Both the position numbers and the translations under genes were made by a program. The notes under the pieces were generated by a model. That model did not search any database and was not told where the DNA came from. It saw only the letters and a program-made list of their open reading frames with translations. DNA of 64,000 bases from Limonium bicolor (taxonomy: Eukaryota; Streptophyta; Magnoliopsida; Caryophyllales; Plumbaginaceae), in contig CM041776.1 in assembly GCA_023374045.1 (NCBI GenBank), positions 474,723,375-474,787,374 on the forward strand. Reading direction: 5' to 3'. Of the stretch, positions 49,801 through 59,942 are shown piece by piece. Within the stretch, counting starts at the first letter, position 1. Each line of letters starts with the position of its first letter.

Positions 49801-50683
49801 CACCGAGATGGGGCTCTTGAAGCTTTGAGAAGATAGGAATGAAGAGCTTGATGAGACTAAGAGAATGGTGGTGTTGGTTTTTGATTTGGTTAAGTGAGCT
49901 AGAAGTTACAAGAGATCAAAGATGGAGTTTAATGGTGGTGGTGTGGTAATACCGTGGAAGAGAATGAAGAAGAGAGGTTGAAGAGAGCATGGAACCGTGT
50001 GAGTGCAAGGAAGAAGGGAGAAATGATGATAAACTTGCTTTTAGAAGATATTTGTAGTTATAAAGTAAAAAGTACTTTAGTTAGTCATCTTTATTTACTT
50101 AATATGTTAACAAGAGAGTGGTGAGTCACCACACTTAGAAAACCGGCCCCCAATAGTACTTAGGGGTATTATAGTCTTTATTTGTCAATTTAATTACTTA
50201 TACAAACATATGTTACAAACTAGCTTATTAAAATCACTATTCATAAAAACAAGGCACTTAGAGGTGAAATTTTTGATTTCCCATTGATATAGACTTCCAA
50301 ATGTGATACTATATAGTACACATATTAATTAAAGAGTAATGATGGACATTTAGCCATTCAAAACATTTACAAGACAATTTTTCGCAAATGTGCTTTAAGA
50401 CTCCTTAAAGCACATTTTGTGTTTTAACTTGTTTTCAAGCTTGGTTTTCTTTGGTAGTTGGTTTAATATGTTCATTAGTATATAAATAAGGTCTTGGTAA
50501 GTTCATTAGGTCTTAACCAAGCTTATCCCAAGCTTAGAGCACATTTTGGCCTTTATTGACCTTAAAGCACATTTTGTGTTTTCTTTTGTTTAAATTTGTT
50601 TACCAATGTTTCTAAAACTCTTTTTAGTCTTAATATGCCATATTTAAATGTTTAAACAACATAACTAGGTTTGGGGTATTTCA
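46889..50683 (-). mobile_element. 5' LTR of element A
   Basis: An uninterrupted 3795-base copy that proves the reassembly of the split 3' LTR. It contains a C/G hairpin near 47285, palindromic CCGACCTT/AAGGTCGG and GACCGAACTTG arrays (48243-48565), a donor-like TTCTAG/GTAAGG in sense (intron side begins at 49731) and promoter-like motifs at 50057-50151. There is no gene in it. Confidence 0.96.
50057..50151 (-). promoter_or_regulatory. Candidate promoter of element A (5' LTR)
   Basis: In sense there is a GGGGGCCGGTTTTC box (right end), then TGACTCA/TGAGTCA inside a 15-base palindrome GTGGTGAGTCACCAC, then TTTATAA (50058-50064). A CT-rich leader follows. The GGGGCCGG box recurs upstream of CT-rich leaders in LTRs B, C and D. 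The motif assignments are inference, with no transcript evidence. Confidence 0.4.
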
Positions 50684-50688
50684 CCATT

Positions 50689-53559
50689 TCGTTTAGTTTG
50701 GAACGATTTAGAATTTATTCTGAGAGTGGCCCAAACTCTCTTGAACTGTTTAAGTGGGCTTTTGGAGCTCAAAGACTTGGGCTTAGTAAGTTAACCCAAG
50801 ACCGTGTTAAGCTTATGTTGTGTAATTAACCCTTAAGTTACTAATGACTATTTAATTACACACCGATTAAAACCTAAGGTTTAACATATATATATTCTAC
50901 TTATTATAACTATCACAAGGGATATTATTCCCCTCATCTATTTTAATGTATATATATACATATATATATAAATATTTATGTATAAAAATTTATCCATAAC
51001 ATTTTTAGGAAATTTTATTGTATTTATTGTTTTAATAACTTCTAGGCATAACCACAACCGATATACGGTTTATGAAATAAAGTGTTTTCCTTTATTTATT
51101 TAATATATATATATACATGTATTAGAGTTTAATTAAGACATCCCCTATGTAACTTATTATATTAAAACTATCTTATTACTACAACCTTTAACTGCATTCC
51201 AAGTATGTTTCATAAAGTATTTCTTTTACTATATCTTAGGATACTAGCTCTTATAATATAGTTAATATAAGTGTTAATTTAATAGCTCCCGGCTTTACCC
51301 TAAGTTACTACTTTATTCCCTTTTATATATGTGTAAAATATAATATACATATTTCCTTAGTTTTAATTAAAAATATTTACTCCCATATAATATAGTAAAT
51401 AAAACGTAAAATAATTAAATTCCTTGATTTAACATAAGTATTACTTAATAAGTATATATACATATGTAAACAATTTCACCTTTCTTAAAAGATATTACCC
51501 AAAACATTTATAAACATACTGTTATAAAATAATAATTTAGTTTTCCTTATCTTACCCAGCTTAAAATTTATTAACAAACCATACTTTAATTTTTGGTTAC
51601 ATTAAAAACCATATTTATAAGTTATTCTTATGAAAAACTCATAAACACAATTTTCAAACCCATTTACCATAGTCCAAAAATTCCCAAATTTATTATACAG
51701 AAACTATAACATTTTAGACATATTATAATTTTTTATTTCATAAAATATATTTTTAAATTAGCCAAATAATTCCAGAAACCCATTAACTTGCAAAAATCAT
51801 AACTTATTTTAAAAACTTCAAAACCATAATACTTTACATCAAAATAACTAGATTAAATAAGGAATCTATGGTTAAAATTTCAAGTCAAAATACATTCGGG
51901 AAGGTATTTAAATTAACTCAACAAGTTAGAGTTATTTACTGGAATTTATAAAAATTTAATAACTTAAATCTGAAACGTTTTAATCTCGGCCGTCCAGATC
52001 TTTTACCCCGATCGGACGGACCCTGAACTTTCAGTTCATCCGCGAGCACTCAACCAAGTCGAGTACTAATTCAACAATTCCTCACAATCTATAGAACCAA
52101 ATTGAGTGATTCTTGTTTCTATGGTTTCGAAATTCAATTACGGTTCCATTGATACTAATTTCGCTAGCTATATTAGGATTCATCGGTTTTCGATTTCTGT
52201 TTTGAAGTTAGGGTTCATATTTGTTTCCGAATTCAAAACTACCAAATTCACTCAATCTAATGCGTAATTGATGCAATTGAAACATGTTTTGACCGATAAT
52301 GTAATATAGATTAGCAAGGTTGAAGGAATTTGAAGAAAACTTACCGGAATTGCTCAAATCAAAAGGATTCGAAATCGATTCTGGAAAAACGCCCCCTTTA
52401 CAACCCGATTGAGTAGCCTACTTTGCAACGCTATAATTTTCATTACAGTACAGAATAGTTAGAACTAGTTCTTGGGCTTAATCTAAAGAAGAAACTTAGC
52501 TCTACACAATGATAGCAAGAACTCACCCTAACTTGCACTACACAGAAAGAAATCGAAGCTGGAAGTTGCGAGTTTACCTTGCGTTTTCTGGAAAGAAAAC
52601 TATGATTTTATGTTGTGACGAATCAAAATTTTAGACACCTCATTCTTCCAAACGGTTGGGAATTGGCTTTGGTCATCAACATTAAAGTTTTAGAGGGATT
52701 AGAGCTCTTCAAAACGAGCTAAAGAACATGAAATTTGGCTGAGAAACGAAGAAGTTATGGCAAGACGAAGTTACCTGAAATCGAAGGAAAACTGGAATCT
52801 GTAGTTTCGGTTTTACAGGGTGGCTACTTTGGATCAATTTCCGGTTGATTTAGGACGAACTAGGTTTAGTGTGAGTTATGGTTGTTTAGAGGAAGTTAGG
52901 AGAAGACAACAAAGAAAACGGCACTCAAAAATTCCAAAAGATGAGAAAGTTATGAAGGTCACAAGTTAGGGAAAAACTGGTTTCTGTTACCGGAAAAATA
53001 GGAGATAGAAACGACTAAGTACTGGACGTGTATCCCGAGGCGCGCGATGAGTCAGCATACCTTGCCATGTCAGTTTTTTTTCAAAATTTTGGCTCTAAAC
53101 TTCATTTGATCATAACTTTGGCTAGGATGATCCGTTTTTGACGTTCTTTTTATCGATCTTCATGGTTTTCCATAACCTATTTATTGGTATAGGTTTCATG
53201 GGCTGGTTTGACCATTCTCAAAAAGTCAACCCTAGCAAGGCTTAAAAGGCTTTAGGGTTTCTAGAATTTTATATTGATTTTTATGTTTCAAAACAATGTT
53301 CCAACTCTTCCTAAGATCTTTATAATATACTTGGAGTGTTTATAAATTTTTCCAAGATTTATTGACTTATAAATCTTATTATTAAATTCATAATACTATA
53401 TAATAATTAACTATTTTATTGTATTCTTTAGGGTTAAATAGGAGAAATCCCATAAATAAATTTCATAATTCCATATAATAATTTAATATTCAATTCCATA
53501 TAATAATTTAATATTTAATAAAGAAATCCCCTAAATTAAATTAATTTAGGGGTATTTCA
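50689..53559 (-). mobile_element. 3' LTR of element E, second segment
   Basis: It resumes at TCGTTTAGTTTGGAACG after A and matches 61311-64000 closely, ending GGGGTATTTCA. It is very A/T-rich from 50880 to 51960 and has no convincing coding content. Together with 16601-17955 it makes a 4.23-kb LTR. Confidence 0.95.
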
Positions 53560-53593
53560 GTATATCCCCTTAAAAGAAACTTCGCCTCGAAGT
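53560..53593 (-). promoter_or_regulatory. Polypurine tract 1 and hairpin, element E
   Basis: GTATATCCCCTTAAAAG abuts the LTR. The arms ACTTCG (53579-53584) and CGAAGT (53588-53593) flank CCT. It is the same arrangement as in A and B. Confidence 0.85.
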
Positions 53594-53858
53594 CGCTTTG
53601 GGTGTGCTGAGACAATAATAATTCCAATGAAATTCCATACCAATCCAATCCTTTGTTTCCATTTCAACATTCCACTCGAGAGTACCAAAATCAAATCAAA
53701 CTGAATCAAAATATCAACTGAAACAAAACACAACTACCGTGCCATAATGTAAAACTACGTACAAACATACACCTCTCACTCTACTAATACCGTTCTCCCT
53801 CTACTAACAATGCAACAAGGCATAATCCGAATGAGATAACGAAGGAGGAGTATGCCAG

Positions 53859-53896
53859 TATATCCCCCTAAAAGAGCTAAGGTACGCCCTCGTACC
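53859..53896 (-). promoter_or_regulatory. Second polypurine tract and hairpin, element E
   Basis: TATATCCCCCTAAAAGAG recurs about 300 bases inside the element, beside the arms GGTACG (53881-53886) and CGTACC (53891-53896) around CCCT, just beyond the end of pol. Confidence 0.75.
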
Positions 53897-53931
53897 GCCA
53901 TTAACGTGAATCACAGCAGGATAGCAGAATA

Positions 53932-54351
53932 TCATGTAAACAGATGTGGGTACTTTACTCTCATGGAGTCCTCAGTCTCCCAAGTAGCTTCCTCAACCCC
54001 ATGATGCTTCCAAAGAACTTTCACCAATTTGACTGATCTGCCTCTCGTTTCTCGGACCTTCGTGTCCAAGATCCGAATAGGAGTCTCCTCATACCTTAGT
54101 GTAGGCTCAATCTCCAATCTCTCTGGCTGCAGTACGTGAGAAGGGTCAGGCATATACTTCTTCAACTGAGATACATGAAACACGTCGTGTACCTTCCCCA
54201 ACTCCGCTGGTAGCTCTAGTCTGTAAGCAATTGGGCCCACTCGCTCCGTAATCCTGTACGGACCGACATACTTAGGGCTTAGTTTCCCCCTCATCCCAAA
54301 TCTGAATATCCCTCTCATCGGAGACACCCGTAAGAAAACCATGTCACCCAC
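53932..54351 (-). pseudogene. Integrase C-terminus and chromodomain, element E
   Basis: A 139-codon frame with the GPY-like module (KYVGPYRITERVGPIAYRL) and VHDVFHVSQLKKYMPDPSHV. It ends with the chromodomain (VKLVKVLWKHHGVEEATWE, then the terminal PHLFT). The aromatic and acidic residues of the chromodomain are kept. A one-base shift at its start separates it from the integrase core. It assigns E to the chromodomain-bearing Tekay/Del lineage. Confidence 0.93.
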
Positions 54352-55050
54352 TGAAACTCGAGCTCTCCGGTGTGCTGATCCCCATAGGATTTCTGTCTAG
54401 ACTGCGCTGCCCTCATGTGCTGCTGGATAACCCTGACGTCATCCTGTAGTGTCTGAACATACTCGGGCCCAATCAGGACTACCTCGGTAGGGTCACTCCA
54501 CGATAAGGGAGTCCGGCACGGCCTACCATACAGAGCCTGGAATGGTGCCATGCCGATAGATGAGTGGTAGGAGTTATTGTAGGAGAACTCCACCAGGTGT
54601 AGACGCTCCACCCAACTCCCCTGATAGTCTAGAGCAACTGCTCGTAGCATATCCTCTAGCGTCTGAATCGTCCTCTCGGTCTGCCCATCAGTCTGAGGGT
54701 GAAAGGCTGTGCTAAAGTGTAGCTGAGTACCAAACGCCTCCAACACCTGACACCAAAATCTACTGAGGAAACGTGTGTCACGATCGGAGACAATCGTCTT
54801 CGGTACCCCCATGGTACCGAATGTGCTCTGTGGTGAACACCTCAGCCAGCTTGGGCACCTTCCATGTGTCCTTGATAGGTATAAACCTGGCTGTCTTGGT
54901 CAACCTATCGACTATCACCCAAATAGAATTCAGCCCGCCTCTAGCTGGAGGAAGACCGACCACAAAGTCCATGCTGATGTCGTCAAACTTCCAGCACGGT
55001 ACTGGTAATGACTGAATCTGGCCCCCTGGTCGACGATGCTCAAACTTCAC
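54315..55050 (-). pseudogene. Integrase core, element E
   Basis: Two frames overlap by about 35 bases. The first has KFEHRRPGG and the first catalytic Asp in ISMDFVVGLPPARGG. The second has the second Asp in IVSDRDTRF and the Glu in [12 protein letters not shown], spaced as DD35[21 protein letters not shown] follows. All three catalytic residues are present, but a frameshift near 54800 splits the core. The enzyme inserts the element's DNA into the genome. Confidence 0.94.
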
Positions 55051-55420
55051 CTTCTGACAGGTGAGGCATCAGAGACGAAATCTGCTACATCCCTCTTCAT
55101 CCCACTCCACCAGAATAACTGCTTCAAATCCTTGTACATCTTGGTGGCTCCAGGGTGTACTGATAATGTAGAGGAATGAGCCTCAGAGAGAATCCTAGTC
55201 TAAGTTCCGTTGCATCCTGAGGAACGCAGAGTCTGCCTCTGACTCGAAGGTGTCCCTTGCTGTCTAGCTCGTACTCATACTTCAGACCATCAGTCATACC
55301 GTTTGCTAACTTCTGCCTGATGCCCTGCAGGTATACATCACTATCCTGGGCTGCGTATATCTCCTCAGCTATCGTGGTCGTCTCTGTCAAAGCTAGGAGT
55401 GAGTACACTCTCCTGCTCAA
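55051..55420 (-). pseudogene. Integrase zinc-binding (HHCC) linker region, element E
   Basis: The frame contains DSDVYLQGIRQKLANG and HLRVRGRLCVPQD, the conserved approach to the HHCC zinc finger. After a frameshift near 55190, other frames give HPGATKMYKDLKQLFWW, the usual start of the finger. The second Cys pair region (near 55065) is disrupted relative to A's CLTCQK. Confidence 0.85.
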
Positions 55421-55499
55421 AGCGTCTGCTACGACATTCCCTTTACCTTCAGTGTACTGAAGGTTGATGTCATAATCAGCCAGTAGCTCGACCCATCGT

Positions 55500-55939
55500 C
55501 GCTGTCTCAGGTTCAGCTCCTTCTAGTCCAGATGTACTTCAGACTCTTATGGTCTGTCATAATCCGGACTGTGGCTCCATACAAGTAATGTCGCCAGATC
55601 TTCAAGGCGAAGACTATGGCGAGGAGCTCAAGGTCGTGTGTGGGGTAATTTTTCTTCGTGCTTCTTCAGCTGTCGAGAAGCATATGCTACCACTCTACCA
55701 TTCTGCATCAGTACCCCACCAATCCCTCTGCCTGAAGCATCACAATACACCTCGTATCCCTCGTTCCCCTCAGGGATCACTAATACTAGAGCTGTGGTCA
55801 AGGCGTCCTTCAGCGCCTGAAAGGAGACCTCACAAGCCTCTGTCCATACAAACGGGTTGTCCTTCTTCATCAAGGAGGTCAAGGGCTTGGCTAGCCTGGA
55901 GAAGTCCTTCACAAAGCCTCTAGTAGCCAGCCAACCCAA
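55500..55939 (-). pseudogene. RNase H domain, element E
   Basis: The frame reads RGFVKDFSRLAKPLTSLMKK, WTEACEVSFQALKDALT, then YEVYCDASGRGIGGVLMQ with the catalytic Asp, and [16 protein letters not shown]. After a shift, [20 protein letters not shown] and TDHKSLKYI follow in another frame. RNase H removes the RNA strand during reverse transcription. Frameshifts near 55650 and 55525 break it. Confidence 0.92.
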
Positions 55940-55957
55940 GGAAACTCCTCACCTCTG

Positions 55958-56720
55958 TCACGTGCGAGGTCTATGCCAGCTCTTCACTGCCTCAATCTTA
56001 GCTGGGTCTACTGAAACTCCCTCAGCTGAGATCACATGTGTCCAAAATGACACCTTGTCCAGCCAGAATTCACACTTGCTGAACTTGGCATATAACTTCT
56101 TCTCTCTCAGAGTCTCCAAGGCTGTCCTCAAATGCTGCTCGTGTTCCTCCCGACTCTTGGAGAATACCAAGATGTCGTCTATGAACACGACTACTGACTT
56201 ATCCAACTAGGCTTGGAAACTCTCTACATCAGATCCATGAATCTCGCGGGTGCATTGGTCAGTCCAAACGGCATCACTGTGAACTCGTAGTGGCCGTATC
56301 TGGTCCGGAAGGCTGTCTTCTCTATATCTGACTCAGCTACAGCTATCTGATGATATCCGGAACGCAGATCAATCTTGGAGAACACCTTAGCTCCCCTCAG
56401 CTGGTCGAACAAGTCATCGATCCTGGGCAGTGGGTACTTGTTCTTGATCGTGACATTGTTCAGCTCCCTATAGTCGATGCAAAGTCTCAAACTCCCGTCC
56501 TTCTTCTTGACGAATAGCACTGGAGCACCCCAAGGTGAGACACTGGGTCTGATGAAACCCTTATCTAGTAGCTCCTGCAGCTGCTTCTTCAACTCAACCA
56601 TCTCTGCAGGGCCCATCCGGTAGGGAGCCTTAGCAATCGGTCCCGTGCCAGGTATGAGGTCGATATTGAATTCAACCTCTCTCAGTGGTGGTAGTCCAGG
56701 TAGCTCCTCTGGAAAAACGT
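55958..56720 (-). pseudogene. Reverse transcriptase, element E
   Basis: An open stretch from about 56720 to 56224 begins [11 protein letters not shown] and contains [37 protein letters not shown] and [20 protein letters not shown]. It stops at a TAG just after FMDLM. The catalytic box [14 protein letters not shown] is in a second frame (56206-55958) that ends [10 protein letters not shown]. Repairing one small shift near 56220 would join them, so the RT is only lightly damaged and probably died recently. Confidence 0.94.
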
Positions 56721-56749
56721 CGGGTACTCGACACTATGGGAACATCGCT

Positions 56750-57217
56750 CTAGAACTTCGGATCCTCCTCAGATCCTGGGCATAACAGTAGTAGGCGGTA
56801 GCGCCCTTGGACACCTCCTTCATCAGGGATAAAGCCGATACAACCTTCACAGTCGTTGTTTGGTTGCATTCGGTATGACACGGTGATCCCTGTAGCTGAC
56901 TTCAGGAGGAGACGCTTCTGCACAGTGTAGTCTGCCTCGGTACCGCTGTAGCGTGTCCATGCCCACAATTATGTCGAACCCCATGCCAGGGAAGACTATG
57001 GCATCCAGAAGGAAGTTTGCTCCCTTGATGTGTATGCTCAAATTCTTGCACTGCTTACTACACTTGATCCGCTCTCTGGAAGGCAGCAAGACTGAGCAGT
57101 CATGGATATCCTCTGTGGAAGCATTGATCTTAGCATGGAACGCTTGTGATATGAAGGAGTGGGAGGCACCAGAATCAAACAGGACTGTGGCCTCCACTCC
57201 ATTAACTAGGAACGTGC
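56750..57217 (-). pseudogene. Aspartic protease, element E
   Basis: After the candidate 74-base intron the exon begins TFLVNGVEATVLFDSGASHS, with the protease motif DSG. It continues to GMGFDIIVGMDTLQRYRG, where the frame shifts, and KRLLLKSATGITVSYR follows in another frame. The protease cuts the Gag-Pol precursor. The domain core is intact; the tail is frameshifted near 56925. Confidence 0.9.
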
Positions 57218-57291
57218 CTGAAATTATAGGATAGATTTTTAAGATTCTGGGTAAACGTTCCAAGGTAATTACTCAGGGTTAATGTTTATAC
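57218..57291 (-). other. Candidate 74-base intron in the protease region, element E only
   Basis: In sense: ATCACAG/GTATAAAC ... ATAATTTCAG/GCACG. Removing it restores GMVITGTFLVNG, exactly matching the continuous GTILTGTFPVNG of element A. It contains in-frame stops, so it must be spliced for Pol to be made. Confidence 0.75.
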
Positions 57292-57366
57292 CTGTGATGA
57301 CCATTCCATTGCTCTTTGCTTGAGCCTGGTTCAACACATTCAACCTGATCCCTGAGTTTCCAACCC
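57292..57366 (-). other. Small pol exon between the AlkB intron and the protease intron, element E
   Basis: In sense this 75-base stretch encodes VGNSGIRLNVLNQAQAKSNG followed by MVIT. It aligns with A's GTGGILSVCNEAEAGRSG and TILT. It is bounded by the acceptor TTGTAG/GG and the donor ACAG/GTATAA, with compatible phases at both ends. Confidence 0.65.
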
Positions 57367-58355
57367 CTACAATGAAGCAATAAAATTCTTAGAATTTCCA
57401 TTCTTATTGAAAGCTTCATGAGCAACTTAAAATTTACAATGCTGAAACTGTAAAGTACAAGGCTAGGTCTGTCTAAAGGTTAGGTTTAGACGGCCCGGTT
57501 TCATATGGGTCTGGTTAATGATGGGTGTGGGGGTTGTGTTGGGCTTGATTCTCTTCACCCCATGGTAGATGAGTCTAGCTGCCCCACCAAAGATCAGTAC
57601 ATCACCCGACTTCAGGAGGATCTTGGTAGCAAGGTCCATCCTCCTTTGATCACCAAATAGGAACTCCGCGTCGTCTCCAAGTGATATGGACACTACTGGA
57701 ACTCCTCTAGTGACGGACTCTGGCGATTCGTCCTTGTCTTGGTGCATCCCTAGCTTACCCTCCTTTCCATAGAAGTTGATGATGCACACGTCGGAGGTTA
57801 GGTCTGGGACGGGCTCATCCTCCAATTCTTGTGCTGCCTTAACTGCAGCTCTAATGATGGTCTGCAGTTCCTCCGGGATTGGTGGCACCTCCACCTCTTC
57901 ATAGCTCTTGGTGGTGTGGTTCCACTTCTTACCTAGGCACATGATCTTCACCTTCATGGTTGAACCATTCTTGAAGGTAGGGGTGTAAAAATTTCCTTCC
58001 TTCACACCTAACTCCCTGATCTTGAGGATCAATGCATACTGGACTGCTGGGGTCAGGTACTCTCGTAGTAAGATCATCCCGGGTCTCAAGACCTCACACT
58101 TCTCTGGTGGGTGTGGTTTGGCTTCAAAAGGGATGTTGGGTGTGGTATATGGCAAATAGGAAAGCAAATATCGAAAGCTGAACAACAATGCCATTAAATA
58201 AATAAGTCAAGGTTCACAACTGGAAATGAAAGGTTCGAAACGAAACAAAATGAAGGGTTTATAGTTCATCCCTTTTACATTGACAACGAAAACTAGACAA
58301 CTGAATGTAAAGAAATTAAGGGTCTAAGCCTCTTCATGAGGGAAATAGTCCTCAC
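57367..58355 (-). other. Candidate 989-base intron containing the intact AlkB gene, element E
   Basis: In sense the gag tail ends DDPSSPG with the donor CCTG/GTGAGG (intron begins at 58355). The acceptor is TTCATTGTAG/GG (ends at 57367). Joining gives CCT-GGG-GTT (Pro-Gly-Val), open into the protease exon. Without splicing, Gag ends at a TAG 30 bases later (58324-58326). The AlkB frame lies wholly inside. Equivalent sites with the same phase exist in element A. Confidence 0.65.
57463..58194 (-). CDS. Retrotransposon-encoded AlkB-type Fe(II)/2-oxoglutarate dioxygenase, intact
   Basis: A complete 243-codon frame (ATG to TAG) on the element's sense strand. Family features: VLRPGMILL (residues ~35-43), FYTPTFKNGSTM (69-80), MCLGKKWN (85-92), INFYGKEGKLG (139-149), the metal-binding HQD (His151, Asp153), the distal metal His211 in LIYHGVKR, and the 2OG-binding R235-x5-R241 in KPGRLNLTFRQ. 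No signal peptide or membrane segment is evident. AlkB proteins oxidatively demethylate nucleic acids. By recollection it most resembles plant ALKBH1-like proteins, so capture of a host mRNA is likely. It lacks Gag or Pol fusion and sits in a candidate intron. Its integrity contrasts with the broken gag and pol around it. Substrate (m6A, m1A, m3C, damaged bases) is unknown. Confidence 0.95.
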   Translation of the reverse strand: MALLFSFRYLLSYLPYTTPNIPFEAKPHPPEKCEVLRPGMILLREYLTPAVQYALILKIRELGVKEGNFYTPTFKNGSTMKVKIMCLGKKWNHTTKSYEEVEVPPIPEELQTIIRAAVKAAQELEDEPVPDLTSDVCIINFYGKEGKLGMHQDKDESPESVTRGVPVVSISLGDDAEFLFGDQRRMDLATKILLKSGDVLIFGGAARLIYHGVKRIKPNTTPTPIINQTHMKPGRLNLTFRQT

Positions 58356-59698
58356 CAGGTGAACTCGGGTCATCACTTGCTGCCTCAACGCGGTCCACCA
58401 TGTTAAGGACCGGTGCCTTGCCCGGCCTCTGGGGTAGTTCTGTCCCGGCCTCTGCGGATGGCTCTGGGCAGGGCGGCTGGTAGATGGTCCAGCACCTCCT
58501 GTGCCACCTCGACCTCCTCCAGTAGTAGTAGCAACTGGGGCTCTAGCAGGGTTCCCGGTGCGTGGCTTGTAGTTCCTGGAATCCGGGTTCAGGAAGCATT
58601 CGAACGATCTGTGCCCCTTCTTACCGCAGTGGTTGCAGTCCACCAGGTTTCCCTTACAATCCTTGCCCGGGTGGTCCTTCTTGCACCACTTGCAGAAGAA
58701 CTTTCTCGCAAGTTGGTTCCCTGTTTCAGTCTCAAGTTAGTAATTGTGATAACAAGATGTAACCACTTTGGAGTTCTAATTTATCTCACCCTTAAATGGC
58801 TGGGAGCGGAGTGGCTCAGCATTAGTATATGAGGGGACCATGGCCTTCTCGTTCCTACCCTTGTAGAACTTTCCCTTCCTCTCATAGTTCTGGGAAAAGT
58901 TCCCTCCATTTCCTCTTTCTCTCCATCCCCCTTCCTCTTGCCTAGCACAGAGTCCTGGTAGGCAATGGTGGTCTCGCAGTCATTTCGCATCATCCGCTAA
59001 CTCCTGTGGTGACAATATATGTTAGTGGGGAATCTTTGCGTATAAGAAATTCTAAATCATGTTCCATACCTGTAGGGTCATCCCTCTGGTGGAACCGATC
59101 ATAGTCATGATCCTGAAGTTCAAGCCGGTGTGGAATTTATCCACCAGATACCTCGGAGCGTAAGCTCCCTCTCCAATAACAGCGAGCAGCTCCACAAATT
59201 TATTATAATATTCAGCAACAGAGGAACTCCCTTGCTTCAACTGCTCGAACTCACTCCTCATCCTCTTCTGCAGGTAGGATGGATAGAACTTGGCTCTTAG
59301 GGCCACTAAGAAGGCTGGGAAGCCGAAGTCCGCCTGGGCAGTCAGCTCAGCTCTGGCGGTCTGCCACCATCGATGCGCGGGTCCCTGGAGAAAGTAGGCC
59401 GCTATGTCCACCTGGCGACCCGCTGGAACGTGCAGAGAGGTGAAGGCCTTCTGCATCTCGTCGATGTATCTCTCTAAAGTATTCGGTTCTGGCTGGCCTT
59501 CGTAGACTGGGGGACGAAGGTCGTTGACTGCCTTCAGCCAGTTGAACTCCCGGGACCATTAGGTGGTGGCGGTGGTGGTTGTGGGATCTGAGCCTGCTGC
59601 TGAGCTAATGCAGCTGTCACAATCTGCGCTATGACCTCCGGGGTGACAGCGTCGGGTCCATAGCCTCCTGAGGGACCAGCTCCTCCTCTTCGAGACAT
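58324..59698 (-). pseudogene. gag: gag of element E, three exons
   Basis: It starts at ATG 59698 (MSRRGGAGPSGGYGPD), then a Gln/Pro-rich linker with a frameshift near 59555. The Gag core has AYFLQGPAHRWWQTARAE, FLVALRAKFYPSYLQKR and SVAEYYNKFVELLAVIGE. A candidate intron (59069-59004) follows MTLQ, at the same codon as in A. Exon 2 is frameshifted near 58985 and has AYQDSVLGKRKG. A second intron (58789-58721) splits SHLRV-frame sequence, with QPFKG/NQLARKFFCKW across it. Exon 3 has the CCHC knuckle CNHCGKKGHRSFEC, a Gly/Ser/Pro-rich tail and LNMVDRVEAASDDPSSPG. It ends at TAG 58324-58326 if unspliced. Confidence 0.9.
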
Positions 59699-59942
59699 CT
59701 AGCTGGTATGACGGTTTTGTTACTCAGAAGGCGTATTGTAAGTCTAACTATCTATGTAGTAATATATGAAATATTTATAACGTCCTAAGGACGGTTCGTA
59801 GGTACGTGAAGTAAGTAGTAAAGTAAGTATGGGGTAAGAGTCACGCGCCTTTCTGGAATTCTCACTTCCCAATTCTACCCCAGTTCCCCAGTTTTAAGTG
59901 CACCTATAATCTAAGTGTTTCACTCGGCTTGTCTTCTCGGGT

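Larger units (their letters stand above)
17956..50683 (-). mobile_element. Element A: Tekay-type chromovirus with a decayed AlkB gene, host to B and C
   Basis: The target duplication CCATT flanks the element (17951-17955 and 50684-50688). Its 3' LTR is split in three by B and C: 17956-19581, 33678-34046 and 38676-40477, about 3797 bases in total. Its 5' LTR is 46889-50683, 3795 bases. The internal region 40478-46888 codes on the minus strand in the order gag, AlkB, protease, RT, RNase H, integrase, chromodomain. All frames are broken, and the integrase has lost a catalytic residue. A entered E's 3' LTR, so it is younger than E. Confidence 0.97.

Noticed and set aside
16601..50683. The possibility that LTR pieces here are several independent truncated elements or a CRISPR-like repeat set
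   Set aside because: Matching 5-base target duplications and exact rejoining of split LTRs explain every boundary. Repeat spacing and length do not fit CRISPR.
58413..58832. A plus-strand 139-codon frame over the gag tail
   Set aside because: It is antisense to the zinc-knuckle exon of element E, and its Ser-rich composition reflects the Gly/Ala/Thr codons on the other strand.
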